From NCBI GenBank assembly GCA_040507035.1, contig JBEVVR010000031.1, positions 62,001 to 126,000 of the forward strand: a stretch of 64,000 nucleotides of DNA. Direction: 5' to 3'. Positions 51,158 to 60,378 of the stretch are shown one piece after another. Source of the stretch: Thiodiazotropha sp040507035 (lineage in GTDB: Bacteria > Pseudomonadota > Gammaproteobacteria > Chromatiales > Chromatiaceae). The position numbers were made by a program, and so were the translations under genes. Each line of letters opens with the position of its first letter. Positions within the stretch are counted from its first letter, which is position 1. Below the pieces are notes generated by a model. The model was not told the DNA's origin, did not search any database, and saw only the letters and a list, made by a program, of their open reading frames with translations.

Positions 51158-53788
51158 ATGAGATTTCCCTACCGGCATAAGGTCACTCTGTCGATCAGCT
51201 TCGTCGCCATCCTGCTCTCGGTGACGTTGATTGCCGTCACCTATCGCCTCTCTCTGCAGAATACCCAGGAGGTGACAAGCGAGACCCAGGCGATCCTATC
51301 CAACCAGGCTGAGCAGTACCTGCTGCAGATCGCCCGGCAACAGGCGGGCAAGATCAGTCTGATCCTGGGACAGATGCGTGGTAGTGTGCAACTGGCTGCT
51401 GCGGGCTTGGGTGAAACAAGCAGTCCGGCAGAGGAGCTGGCAAGTGGCTACCTGGACCACCTGCTGGAGAATGTAGATGGTTTTGCCAGGAGTGCCTTTT
51501 TCGTACCGGAGGAGAGATCAGAGATCCATGTCTCCGGCGGTAGATCCCTGCAGCCCGTTCCTTCTGAGTATCTCTATACCGACGAATCGAGTGGGGCCAA
51601 ACTCAGTTATGCCCATCCGGACCGGCTCAACCTGGATGACCCCATGGTTATCGATGTTTACGCGCCCGTCTACCAGCAGGGGAGGCGAATCGGCCACATT
51701 GGGGTAAGTCTCGACACCTTGATGATGGTATCCCAGTTCAACGTCATACATGTTCATCACGATGGCTTTCTCATCAACGACAAAAACCATCTTGTCGCGG
51801 CTTCACCCCTGGCCTTGATAAAGATGATCGATCCTTCACGCCTTGAGGAGTGGAGTACACTGAATCTTCTCGATGATGCGGTGGAGGGGATGAAGAAGCC
51901 GCTCTCCGAGATGGTCCTGGGCTATGACAGCGTCTCCAACGTGAAACTCTTCGATGCCGAACACATCGTCACCTACGCGCCGGTGACGGACAGCCACTGG
52001 CGTCTCGGTATCATCGTGGAAAAAGCAGAGGCGGTCAGAACAGCCAGTCAGATTACCAAAGTATTGCAGCGGGAGACCGAAGACCTGATCTACACCATGC
52101 TGATATGGGCGGGCTTGATCCTCCTGGCGATGCTGCTGATCGCCCAGTCCTTTTCCAACAACCTGACCGCCCCCATCATGAAGATGGCTGAACTGGCGCG
52201 GAAGCTGCCGAAAAGCGGATTTCAACAGAAGATCGAGCTTGAACGGTCGGATGAAGTGGGGGATTTGGCAAAATCCTTCAACAACATGGCGTCAGAGCTG
52301 CGGCATGCGTTTGATACCCTGGAACAGAAGGTGGAAGAGCGTACCCATGAACTCTCGCTGGCCAAGGAGCAGGCGGAAGCCGCCAACCGGGCCAAGTCGA
52401 TCTTCCTTGCCAACATGTCCCACGAACTGCGTACGCCACTGAACGCCATCCTGGGTTTCTCCCAGATGCTGGGCCAGGCCAGAGAGGCCAGCGAGGATCA
52501 GCAGAAGAAGCTGGGCATTATCAACCGCAGCGGTGAACATCTGCTGTCGATGATTAACGATGTGCTCGACATCACCAAGATCGAGGCGGGGCGCACGGAC
52601 CTGGAACCGGAGGCATTCGATCTGCCGTCCCTGCTGCAGGAGATTGAAGATATGTTCGATGTCCGCGCAGAGAGCGCAGGGCTGCGTTTTACCCTGGAGC
52701 AGGACCCGGAGATGGCCCGCTTCGTCAAGGCCGACGCCGGCAAACTGCGTCAGGTGCTGATCAACCTGCTGGGCAACGCGGTCAAGTTTACCACCGAGGG
52801 CGGGGTAGCCATCCGTGCCCGGACAGTGCCGGTGTCGACAGATCCCGGGATGGTCAGCTTACAGATTGAGGTGGAGGACAGTGGGCCGGGTATTCCCCCT
52901 GAGGAGATCGAGCGCATCTTTCAGCCCTTCAACCAGGCGGGGCATTCTCCTTCCAGCACCAAGGGTACAGGTCTTGGTCTAGCTATCACCCGGTCTTACC
53001 TGGATCTGATGAGCGGTGAGATCCGGGTGGATTCCACGCTGGGCGAAGGCTCTCTTTTCCACCTCGAAGTGCCGGTGGTCCTGGCGTCGGAGGCAGATAC
53101 CGTGCCGTTGAAGTTGACCCACTCCACCGTGGTGGGATTGAGCCCCGGCCAGCAGGAGTGGCGCATACTCATTGCCGAGGACAACCTGGAGAACCAGCTG
53201 TTGCTCAAGAGCATCCTTGAGGAGGTCGGCTTGGAAGTGCGGGTGGCCGAGGATGGGGAAAAGGCGGTGGTTCTATTCCAGGAGTGGCAGCCCCACTTTA
53301 TCTGGATGGACATGCGCATGCCGGTCCTGGATGGGTATGAGGCGAGCAAAAAGATTCGTAGTCTGCCCGGTGGCGATGGGGTAAAGATAGCGGCACTCAC
53401 CGCCAGCGCCTTCAAGGAGCAGCGACCCAAGATTCTGGCCGCCGGTTGTGACGACCTGATCCACAAGCCATTCCAAATCCACGAGATCTTCGACACCCTG
53501 GGGGAGCATCTGGGTATGCGTTTCATCTACGAAGATCATCCCGGTCTAACCTCATCTGATCCGCATTCCATCGATTCCGCCGCCATTGCCAGATTGCCGG
53601 TGGATTTGATCACACAACTGCAGGATGCAGCTAAAATGCTGAACATTGAGGAGTGCCTTCAGGTAGTGGAGCAGATCCGCGCGACTGAGCCTCAGTTGGC
53701 AGATGGTTTGGCAGACGTGGTTCAGACTCTCCGCTTAGACCTCTTGCTGAAGACGCTAAGTAATAATAAGGATGAAGTGCGCGGGTAG
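51158..53788 (+). CDS. Hybrid sensor histidine kinase with receiver domain
   Basis: An 876-residue kinase. TM1 is at about 10-30 and TM2 at 311-331 (YTMLIWAGLILLAMLLIAQ). Between is a periplasmic dCache-like sensor with VYAPVYQQGRRIGHIGVSLD. HAMP (330-385) is followed by a coiled coil with KVEERTHELSLAKEQAEAAN. H422 lies in NMSHELRTPLNAILGFSQ; the ATPase part has GNAVKFTTEGG and GTGLGLAITRSYLD. The receiver domain has ILIAEDNLENQ, D718 in WMDMRMPVLDGYE and the lysine in LIHKPFQ. A final helical segment of about 80 residues could be a partial Hpt-like domain. It is coupled to the solute-binding gene. Confidence 0.9.
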   Translation: MRFPYRHKVTLSISFVAILLSVTLIAVTYRLSLQNTQEVTSETQAILSNQAEQYLLQIARQQAGKISLILGQMRGSVQLAAAGLGETSSPAEELASGYLDHLLENVDGFARSAFFVPEERSEIHVSGGRSLQPVPSEYLYTDESSGAKLSYAHPDRLNLDDPMVIDVYAPVYQQGRRIGHIGVSLDTLMMVSQFNVIHVHHDGFLINDKNHLVAASPLALIKMIDPSRLEEWSTLNLLDDAVEGMKKPLSEMVLGYDSVSNVKLFDAEHIVTYAPVTDSHWRLGIIVEKAEAVRTASQITKVLQRETEDLIYTMLIWAGLILLAMLLIAQSFSNNLTAPIMKMAELARKLPKSGFQQKIELERSDEVGDLAKSFNNMASELRHAFDTLEQKVEERTHELSLAKEQAEAANRAKSIFLANMSHELRTPLNAILGFSQMLGQAREASEDQQKKLGIINRSGEHLLSMINDVLDITKIEAGRTDLEPEAFDLPSLLQEIEDMFDVRAESAGLRFTLEQDPEMARFVKADAGKLRQVLINLLGNAVKFTTEGGVAIRARTVPVSTDPGMVSLQIEVEDSGPGIPPEEIERIFQPFNQAGHSPSSTKGTGLGLAITRSYLDLMSGEIRVDSTLGEGSLFHLEVPVVLASEADTVPLKLTHSTVVGLSPGQQEWRILIAEDNLENQLLLKSILEEVGLEVRVAEDGEKAVVLFQEWQPHFIWMDMRMPVLDGYEASKKIRSLPGGDGVKIAALTASAFKEQRPKILAAGCDDLIHKPFQIHEIFDTLGEHLGMRFIYEDHPGLTSSDPHSIDSAAIARLPVDLITQLQDAAKMLNIEECLQVVEQIRATEPQLADGLADVVQTLRLDLLLKTLSNNKDEVRG

Positions 53789-54611
53789 TTTTTTCAGCCA
53801 ACAGAAAACAGCTTCACGTCTAACGGCAAAACCTAACACGTCCACCAATTGAAAAACCAGCTTTTACCAAGCTCCAACAACTAAGTTGCCAATATAGGAA
53901 ACACATGGAGAACATCACGTATCAAGGATCGGTCGGTTGCAGGGGTGGTTGAACGCTGGCTTGCTCATTTTTGCACTTGGAATTTCACATTTGATGAAAA
54001 TCTATTTCGATAAAGCCTAAGATAGATGCTTCTGTTGGTTAAAAAATCACTGCTGTCCCGTTAACTTTAGTAGTCATTGATGTAACCATTTAACAAAACT
54101 GGATTATTTCTAACGACAGCTGTTTGAGACATGAAAACGCACAAAGCCTCAGATTGCCAAGACTAATAATATCGTCAGTTTATAAAACAAGCAGGGAAAC
54201 GAACTCCCCTCTCCCCTTGCGGGAGAGGGGCCGGGGGAGAGGGGGAGAATGAATGACTTAATATTCTTAAAAAACAACGCGATAAATATGATTGATCAAT
54301 GGATTATTATATATTTGAACACGATGAAAGGCTACGCCTACACCCTCTCCCCAACCCCTCTCCCATCAAGGGAGAGGGGCTTCTTTACTTGCTGCTGGGA
54401 AGATTGAAAGTTAATGGGACAGCAGTGTTAAAAAATCTATGATTGCCATTGTGGTGTGGTTGGTGGATTTGCCTGTCAGGTTGTAATTACCCACTGCAGA
54501 AATAAACTGTGAATTCTGGATTTTAGGATCTGTAATAAAAAGACGCTAACACAAACCAAAGTAACCGGTGAGAAAAAACAAGCACACTGCGTGTTTGGTA
54601 TTGACAGTGAC
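53789..54611. other. 820-bp intergenic region with nested repeats
   Basis: No gene is supported. It contains the inverted-repeat element at 54047-54427 with two opposing REP-like copies inside, listed separately. The remaining sequence is AT-rich and unremarkable. Confidence 0.5.
54047..54427. repeat. 381-bp element with 21-bp terminal inverted repeats and two internal REP-like copies
   Basis: The outer arms are 54047-54067 (CACTGCTGTCCCGTTAACTTT) and 54407-54427, inverted with 20 of 21 bases matching. Inside are two GC-rich copies in opposite orientation, about 54204-54246 and 54341-54380, each built on CCCTCTCCC and GGGAGAGGGG words. The inner copies are REP/BIME-like. No open reading frame is present, so if mobile it is non-autonomous. 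Confidence 0.65.
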
Positions 54612-55190
54612 ATGACTCAGATTCAAGGCATACTCCTTGCGGCTGGCAGCGGGGTGAGATTTGGCAGCCAAAAACTACTTCATCCTCTGCCTACAGGTGA
54701 ATTGATGGGTATTGCGGCAGCGCGTAACCTGATCACAGCTCTCCCCAACACCCTTGCAGTGATACGCCCCCAAGATTCCCAGTTGGCCCATGGATTAGTC
54801 GATCTGGGTGTGAGCCTGGTGGAAAACAGTGAGGCAGAGAAGGGCATGGGGTTGAGCCTGTCCAAGGGGGTGAAGGCGAGCGCAGACGCGCAGGGCTGGA
54901 TAGTGGCCTTGGCCGATATGCCCTGGATTACGCCAGAGACCATCCGTTCCGTGTTCCATGCGCTGCAGCAGGGTGCCTCCATGGCGGCACCTGTTTATCA
55001 AGGGCGCCGTGGCCACCCGGTAGGCTTTGGGCGTAAATGGCGTCAGCCGTTGCAGACCCTGCAGGGGGATGCGGGAGCTCGTCACTTGCTATCCTCACAC
55101 TCGGATGAGCTGCTGCTGCTTCCCTCCGATGATCCCGCTGTATTGCTCGACATCGACCACAAGGACGATCCGATACTTTCCAGTCCTTAA
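54612..55190 (+). CDS. MobA/MocA-like nucleotidyltransferase
   Basis: A 192-residue protein of the NTP_transf_3 family, from ATG 54612 (a GTG at 54591 is also possible; neither has a strong ribosome-binding site). The N-terminal signature QIQGILLAAGSGVRFGSQKLLHP is that of MobA/MocA, which attach GMP or CMP to molybdopterin. Later DMPWITPETI and GRRGHPVGFGRKW match the rest. It probably prepares the cofactor for the IorAB-like hydroxylase 13 kb upstream. It ends with a 4-bp convergent overlap with the next gene. Confidence 0.8.
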   Translation: MTQIQGILLAAGSGVRFGSQKLLHPLPTGELMGIAAARNLITALPNTLAVIRPQDSQLAHGLVDLGVSLVENSEAEKGMGLSLSKGVKASADAQGWIVALADMPWITPETIRSVFHALQQGASMAAPVYQGRRGHPVGFGRKWRQPLQTLQGDAGARHLLSSHSDELLLLPSDDPAVLLDIDHKDDPILSSP

Positions 55191-55486
55191 CTATGCGGCC
55201 ACCTGCGATGGGCCGGGAAGCGTCCGTCGGCCTCGGGAATCAGTCCCTCATCCGCAAGCCTGCGGTATTGTTTCTCGTTGCCCGGGTAGTCGGCGATCCG
55301 TCGCTGACCGGTGATCAGTCGATACCAGGGCAAGTCGCTGCCCCTGGGAAGGCTGCGCAGCCAGGCCAACACCTGGCGCACATGGACACCGCAGAGCTTG
55401 GCCATATCTCCGTAGCTGCAGTAGTGGCCGGGGGGGATGGAGGCCAGGGTGGTGTAGAAGATCCTGCGCATCTCCTCTGTGGCCAC
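55187..55486 (-). CDS. Alkyltransferase-like (ATL) DNA-repair protein
   Basis: A 99-residue protein related to the DNA-binding domain of O6-alkylguanine-DNA methyltransferases: IPPGHYCSYGDMAKLCGV and QVLAWLRSLPRGSDLPWYRL. The reactive motif PCHRV is replaced by PWYRLI, so it cannot accept an alkyl group. ATL proteins bind alkylated guanine and recruit nucleotide-excision repair. It converges with the MocA-like gene. Confidence 0.85.
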   Translation of the reverse strand: MATEEMRRIFYTTLASIPPGHYCSYGDMAKLCGVHVRQVLAWLRSLPRGSDLPWYRLITGQRRIADYPGNEKQYRRLADEGLIPEADGRFPAHRRWPHS

Positions 55487-55596
55487 TGGTGTTATCCCCT
55501 ATTGATGATCATGAAATGCATCGGCTTTAATAGTTTTGGCGTATGTTTAGGGAACGCAAGCTATCAATCAACAACAACAGTAGCAAGGAAACCCCG

Positions 55597-57216
55597 ATGA
55601 AAAAGAGCGCCATTCTCACCTGGTCCGAGCTTAAGCCCCTTACTCCCACCTATGCCCTGGTAGCCGGTGTCGATCTGGTGGTGATCCGCTGGCAGGAGCA
55701 GCAGCGGGTCTCGGTCCTTTACGGGCGCTGCGCCCACCGGGGGGCGCTGATGGCCGACGGTCGTATCGAGGGCGAGGATATCATCTGTGGGCTGCACGAC
55801 TGGGACTATCGCTTCAAGACAGGGATCAGCGCTTACAATCCCGCGGAGCGTCTGCACCCATTCCAGGCCTGGGTCGAGGAGGGGCAGGTCTGGGTGGACG
55901 AGGATGAGATCAGGGCGTGGGCCGAGGATAATCCCCAAGCCTACGACCGGGAGCAGTATCAGGGTCTCTACAAGGATCTCCACGGCGGTGCCGAAGAACC
56001 ACACTACAACTATATCCAACACCTGGCCGAACACGGCCTGTCGAAGGTGGGTCATCACGGCCGGGTCAGCGCCATGGGGGTGCCCCGGGACGAGCTGCCG
56101 AAATGGGAGAGGATCCAACTGCTGACCGCCCAGCTGCACCGGGTGCCGTTGCTGGATGATCATCCGGTGGGGAGTGAAGTGGTGATCGGCCCCAATGCCA
56201 AAAAGCCGTTGCGACTGGAGATACCCCTATTTGTCTCAGATATGAGTTTCGGCGCCCTTTCGGAGGAGGCGAAGCTGGCGTTGGCCAGGGGGGCGGAGCT
56301 GGCAGGCAGCGGAATCTGTTCCGGCGAGGGCGGCATGTTGCCGGATGAACAGGCCGCCAACAGCCGCTACCTCTATGAGCTGGCCTCGGCCCGCTTCGGC
56401 TACGCCATGGAGAAGGTGCAGCGTTGCCAGGCCTTTCACTTCAAGTGCGGCCAGGGGGCGAAGACAGGTACCGGTGGACACCTGCCGGGGAACAAGGTGA
56501 AGGGGCGTATCGCCGAGGTGCGTGGGCTCAATGAGGGGGAGTCAGCGATCTCACCCTCCCGTTTCCCCGACTGGGAGAGCGTGGATGATTACCGTCATTT
56601 CGCCGCCCAGGTACGGGAGGCGACCGGGGGCATTCCCATCGGGGTGAAGCTCTCGGCGCAACATATCGAACGGGACATCGAGGCTGCATTGAGGATCGGC
56701 GTCGATTACATCATCCTCGATGGGCGGGGAGGCGGCACTGGGGCGGCGCCCTTGATCTTTCGGGATAACATCTCCGTGCCGACGATTCCGGCGCTGGCCC
56801 GCGCCAGGCGCTATCTCGACAGGTGTGGACGTGGTGATGTCTCTCTGGTCATCACCGGTGGTCTCAGGTTGCCGGCGGATTTCATCAAGGCCCTGGCGCT
56901 GGGGGCCGATGCCGTTGCGCTCTCCAATTCGGCACTGCAGGCGATCGGTTGTCTCGGCATGCGCGCCTGCCACACCAACAACTGCCCGGTGGGTATCGCC
57001 ACCCAGAAAGCCGAGTTGCGAAGCCGCCTCAAGATCGAAAAGGGCGCCGCGCAGCTGAACAACTTCTTTCGCGCCTCCACGGAGCTGATGAAGGTGATGG
57101 CACGGGCCTGTGGTCACGATCATCTCAACGGGTTCTGCACCGACGATCTTACCACTTTTGATCGGGAGATGGCCCACTTAACGGGGATCGCCTATGGGGG
57201 GGTGAGATTGGATTGA
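55597..57216 (+). CDS. Rieske / FMN-binding glutamate-synthase-domain fusion protein
   Basis: A 539-residue protein from ATG 55597 (AAGGAA just upstream). Residues 1-100 hold a Rieske domain with both cluster boxes, CAHRG and CGLHDWDYRF, intact. Residues from about 175 to 530 match the glutamate synthase central/FMN domain: KPLRLEIPLFVSDMSFGALS, ISPSRFPDWESVDDY, IGVKLSAQHIERDIE, DYIILDGRGGGTGAAPLIF and the Cys-rich ACHTNNCPVGIATQKAELR. No glutaminase domain is present, so this is a stand-alone oxidoreductase, not a full GltB. It lies upstream of the ergothioneine genes. Confidence 0.86.
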   Translation: MKKSAILTWSELKPLTPTYALVAGVDLVVIRWQEQQRVSVLYGRCAHRGALMADGRIEGEDIICGLHDWDYRFKTGISAYNPAERLHPFQAWVEEGQVWVDEDEIRAWAEDNPQAYDREQYQGLYKDLHGGAEEPHYNYIQHLAEHGLSKVGHHGRVSAMGVPRDELPKWERIQLLTAQLHRVPLLDDHPVGSEVVIGPNAKKPLRLEIPLFVSDMSFGALSEEAKLALARGAELAGSGICSGEGGMLPDEQAANSRYLYELASARFGYAMEKVQRCQAFHFKCGQGAKTGTGGHLPGNKVKGRIAEVRGLNEGESAISPSRFPDWESVDDYRHFAAQVREATGGIPIGVKLSAQHIERDIEAALRIGVDYIILDGRGGGTGAAPLIFRDNISVPTIPALARARRYLDRCGRGDVSLVITGGLRLPADFIKALALGADAVALSNSALQAIGCLGMRACHTNNCPVGIATQKAELRSRLKIEKGAAQLNNFFRASTELMKVMARACGHDHLNGFCTDDLTTFDREMAHLTGIAYGGVRLD

Positions 57217-57441
57217 ACTGTTGCTGTCGCTGCAATCTAACTGTCATGCGCGCTGTGTAGAGTTGGGGATAGTCACACTTAAATAATACTACCTGGTCCA
57301 ATCAACCCCACGAATTGTTGCTTTTTTATCGCTAACGAATGGGTTTACATGACTGTCCGCTAAGGGTTTGAAAAAAACAGTAACCGAATCAGGGAGAGGG
57401 CAGGGTAGACAACCCGCGAACCTTCAGCACAAGGCTTTGAT
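57217..57441. other. 225-bp intergenic region upstream of the ergothioneine genes
   Basis: No gene or clear terminator. It should carry the egtB promoter. Confidence 0.4.
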
Positions 57442-58707
57442 ATGGATTCCAACATCACCATAAGAAGTGATCGTGATCGGATGATTGCCGAGTTCCACCG
57501 TGTCCGCGACCTCTCCGAGACCCTTTGCTTGCCTCTTCAGCACGACGACTATCAGATTCAATCCATCGTTCAGACCAGCCCTCCAAAATGGCATATCGCC
57601 CATGTCAGCTGGTTCTTCGAGGCCTTCGTGCTCAGCCACTTCGACCCGGACTACGAGCCGTTTGATTCACGCTTCGATTTTATCTTCAACAGCTACTACT
57701 ACACCCATGGTTCGATGCACCCCAGACCCAGGCGCGGCCTGCTGTCGCGGCCCACTGTTGGTGAGATCTACCAATACCGCGCCCATGTGAACCAACGGAT
57801 GCAGCGGTTGATGGAGTCGGTGGCGGAGAAGGATTGGGATGAGCTCGCGTTTCGGGTCATCCTTGGACTCAATCACGAGGAGCAGCATCAGGAGTTGTTA
57901 CTGATGGATGTGAAGCATAACTTCTGGTCCAATCCGCTGAAACCCACCTATCGAGACGACCTAAGCTCGACCACCGGCAGCACTAGGCCGATACGCTGGA
58001 TAGAGCGGCACGGGGCTGTCTATCGTATTGGTCACGGTGAACAGAATGCTTTCGCCTATGACAACGAGACCCCCGAGCATGAGGTGTTGTTGCATGGCTT
58101 TCGCCTCGCCGATCGCCTGGTGACTAATGGGGAGTATAGGGATTTCATGGAGAATGGGGGGTATCAAGAGCCGGCCCTCTGGCTCTCCGATGGCTGGGCG
58201 CTGTTACAGCGGGAGGGTTGGCGCCATCCGCTCTACTGGGAACAACGGGAGGGCGAGTGGTTGCAATTCACCCTGGGTGGTCTGCAGCGGCTCAATCCAC
58301 ACGAGCCCGTCTGTCACCTCAGTTATTATGAAGCGGACGCCTACGCCCGTTGGGCGGGCAAGCGTCTGCCGCTGGAGAGTGAATTGGAGATCCTGTTGGC
58401 ACAACAGCCGGTGACTGGAAATTTTATCGACAGCGATCAGTTCCATCCTCTACCAGCGGGTGCCTCGGGGCAGTGGTATGGGGATCTCTGGAACTGGACG
58501 GCTTCACCCTATGCCGCCTACCCGGGATTCAAGCCCCTGGCGGGTTCGATGGGGGAATACAACGGTAAATTCATGTCCAACCAGATGGTACTCAAGGGGG
58601 GGTGTTGCGCAACACCGGTTGGGCATACCCGTGCCAGTTACCGCAACTTCTTCTATCCGGATGAACGCTGGGCCTTCACCGGCCTGCGACTCGCGGAGGA
58701 TGCGTGA
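57442..58707 (+). CDS. egtB: Ergothioneine biosynthesis sulfoxide synthase EgtB
   Basis: A 421-residue EgtB. The N-terminal DinB-like domain has iron ligands in PPKWHIAHVSWFFE and LNHEEQHQELLLMDVKHN. The C-terminal FGE-sulfatase domain has NGEYRDFMENGGY, YYEADAYARWAGKRLPLESE, LWNWTASPYAAYPGF and GGCCATPVGHTRASYRNFF. It couples hercynine and a thiol donor in an iron- and oxygen-dependent step of ergothioneine synthesis. Its stop overlaps the EgtD start. Confidence 0.93.
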   Translation: MDSNITIRSDRDRMIAEFHRVRDLSETLCLPLQHDDYQIQSIVQTSPPKWHIAHVSWFFEAFVLSHFDPDYEPFDSRFDFIFNSYYYTHGSMHPRPRRGLLSRPTVGEIYQYRAHVNQRMQRLMESVAEKDWDELAFRVILGLNHEEQHQELLLMDVKHNFWSNPLKPTYRDDLSSTTGSTRPIRWIERHGAVYRIGHGEQNAFAYDNETPEHEVLLHGFRLADRLVTNGEYRDFMENGGYQEPALWLSDGWALLQREGWRHPLYWEQREGEWLQFTLGGLQRLNPHEPVCHLSYYEADAYARWAGKRLPLESELEILLAQQPVTGNFIDSDQFHPLPAGASGQWYGDLWNWTASPYAAYPGFKPLAGSMGEYNGKFMSNQMVLKGGCCATPVGHTRASYRNFFYPDERWAFTGLRLAEDA

Positions 58708-59660
58708 TGGAAAATGTCACCTTTCATGACCACAAACCCCGGGCCCTGAGTCTCTACGATGCGGTGGTCACTGGACTCTCCAGGGCCGATAAATCGATAC
58801 CGCCAAAATTCTTCTATGATCAGCGCGGTTCCGAACTCTTTGACAAGATCTGCGAGCAGCCGGAGTATTATCTGCCCACCGTGGAGTGCCGCATGCTCGC
58901 CGAGCTTGCCGAGGAGATCGCCAGGCTTAGCGGCAAGGGCCGGATATTGATAGAGCCTGGAGCGGGCAGCGCCAGCAAAGTACGCCTGTTGCTCGATGCC
59001 TTGAGACCGAGCGCCTTCGTGCCGATGGATATCTCCTTCGACTATCTCAAGTCGAGCGCCAGGGATTTGGCGATAGAGTATCCCTGGTTGCCAATACATG
59101 CCGCCTGTGTCGATTTCACCCACTCGTTACCGGTTCCCAAAGAGGTGCCCGAGGGTCCAAGACTGCTCTTCTTTCCCGGCTCCAGTCTGGGCAACTTCAC
59201 TCCCGAGGACGCAGCTGATTTTCTGCGTCTGGCACACCGTACCCTGGGTGACCAGGGCATGATGCTGATTGGCGTCGATACCAAGAAAAACGCGGGTGTC
59301 TTGCATGCGGCCTACAACGATGCGGCGGGCCTGACCGCGGATTTCAATCTGAATCTGTTGCAGCGGATGCAACAGGAGCTGAATGCCGACATAGATCCCG
59401 ATGTGTTCAAGCATCTTGCCTTCTACAACAGCGATGAGGGGCGTATCGAGATGCACCTGGTGAGCACTCGGGAGCAGACACTTCGGCTAAACGGGCATCA
59501 CTTTGAGTTTAAAGAGGGTGAAACCCTGCACACCGAAAACTCTTACAAATACTCCCCGCCGGAGTTTATAGGACTTGCCAGGGAAAACGGTTTTGCAGAG
59601 GTGAAGCATTGGGTCGATGAAGATGGCTTGTTTGCTGTCTATCTGCTTGCCGTAAGCTAG
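58707..59660 (+). CDS. egtD: L-histidine N-alpha-methyltransferase EgtD
   Basis: A 317-residue SAM-dependent methyltransferase, from ATG 58707 within TGATG overlapping the egtB stop (a GTG at 58704 is possible). KSIPPKFFYDQRGSELFDKI, PEYYLPTVE, LIEPGAGSASKVRLLLDAL and FFPGSSLGNFTPEDAADFL are typical EgtD segments. It converts histidine to hercynine, the first step of ergothioneine synthesis. The egtB-egtD pair, without egtA, egtC or egtE in view, is a common short form of the pathway. Confidence 0.93.
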   Translation: MENVTFHDHKPRALSLYDAVVTGLSRADKSIPPKFFYDQRGSELFDKICEQPEYYLPTVECRMLAELAEEIARLSGKGRILIEPGAGSASKVRLLLDALRPSAFVPMDISFDYLKSSARDLAIEYPWLPIHAACVDFTHSLPVPKEVPEGPRLLFFPGSSLGNFTPEDAADFLRLAHRTLGDQGMMLIGVDTKKNAGVLHAAYNDAAGLTADFNLNLLQRMQQELNADIDPDVFKHLAFYNSDEGRIEMHLVSTREQTLRLNGHHFEFKEGETLHTENSYKYSPPEFIGLARENGFAEVKHWVDEDGLFAVYLLAVS

Positions 59661-59788
59661 GCTTTACCAAATAGAGCATCTTCTTTTGTGAGGGGGTTGT
59701 TCTCCTGTTCAAGACCAAAAATCCTGACCTTAAGCATTTGTATTGAAGATGAAAATCATTCTGTGCAGTTTATTTGTCGATTGAAAAT

Positions 59789-60280
59789 ATGCAAATAAGA
59801 CGCTACCAAGATTCAGACTGGAGCAGTGTATGGTCAATGATTGAAAAGGTGTTTTCCGCCGGTGACACTTATCCATATTCACCACAAACCACAGAGCAAG
59901 AGGCCTACAAAATATGGATAGAAGCGCCCCATGAAACTTATGTTGCAACAGCATATGATGATGAAATTGTAGGCACTTACTATATAAAACCCAATCAACC
60001 CGGCCTTGGGTCTCATGTATGTAATTGTGGCTATATCGTCTCGGAGGCGGCCAGAGGAAAAGGCGTGGCTTCGAAAATGTGTAAACATTCTCAGCAAGCT
60101 GCAGTCGATGCGGGCTATCGTGCTATGCAGTTTAATCTGGTTGTGTCCACCAATGAGGGGGCAATTCATCTATGGAAAAAGATGGGCTTTAAGGTTGTCG
60201 GTGAACTGCCCAAGGCTTTTAACAGTAAAAAGTCTGGGTATGTTGATGCCCTTGTCATGTATAAACAGCTTAGAAGTTAG
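59789..60280 (+). CDS. GNAT-family acetyltransferase
   Basis: A 163-residue protein from ATG 59789. YYIKPNQPGLGSHVCNCGYI and the acetyl-CoA site VSEAARGKGVASKMCKHSQQ (the QxxGxG/A-like RGKGVA loop) are clear, followed by NLVVSTNEGAIHLWKKMGFK. The substrate is unknown. The DNA is slightly more AT-rich than the neighbours. Confidence 0.85.
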   Translation: MQIRRYQDSDWSSVWSMIEKVFSAGDTYPYSPQTTEQEAYKIWIEAPHETYVATAYDDEIVGTYYIKPNQPGLGSHVCNCGYIVSEAARGKGVASKMCKHSQQAAVDAGYRAMQFNLVVSTNEGAIHLWKKMGFKVVGELPKAFNSKKSGYVDALVMYKQLRS

Positions 60281-60378
60281 ATCGTGGTGTCTGTCCGCCG
60301 AAGAGGGTTCCGGCAACAGAGGCAAGGTGACGTCCAACACGAAAAGTATCATGCAGTCTATTAAAATGATTCTAAGGT

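Noticed and set aside
54204..54380. GC-rich repeats considered as a short CRISPR array
   Set aside because: Only two copies exist, they are in opposite orientation, and spacing is unlike repeat-spacer units. They fit REP-type elements better.
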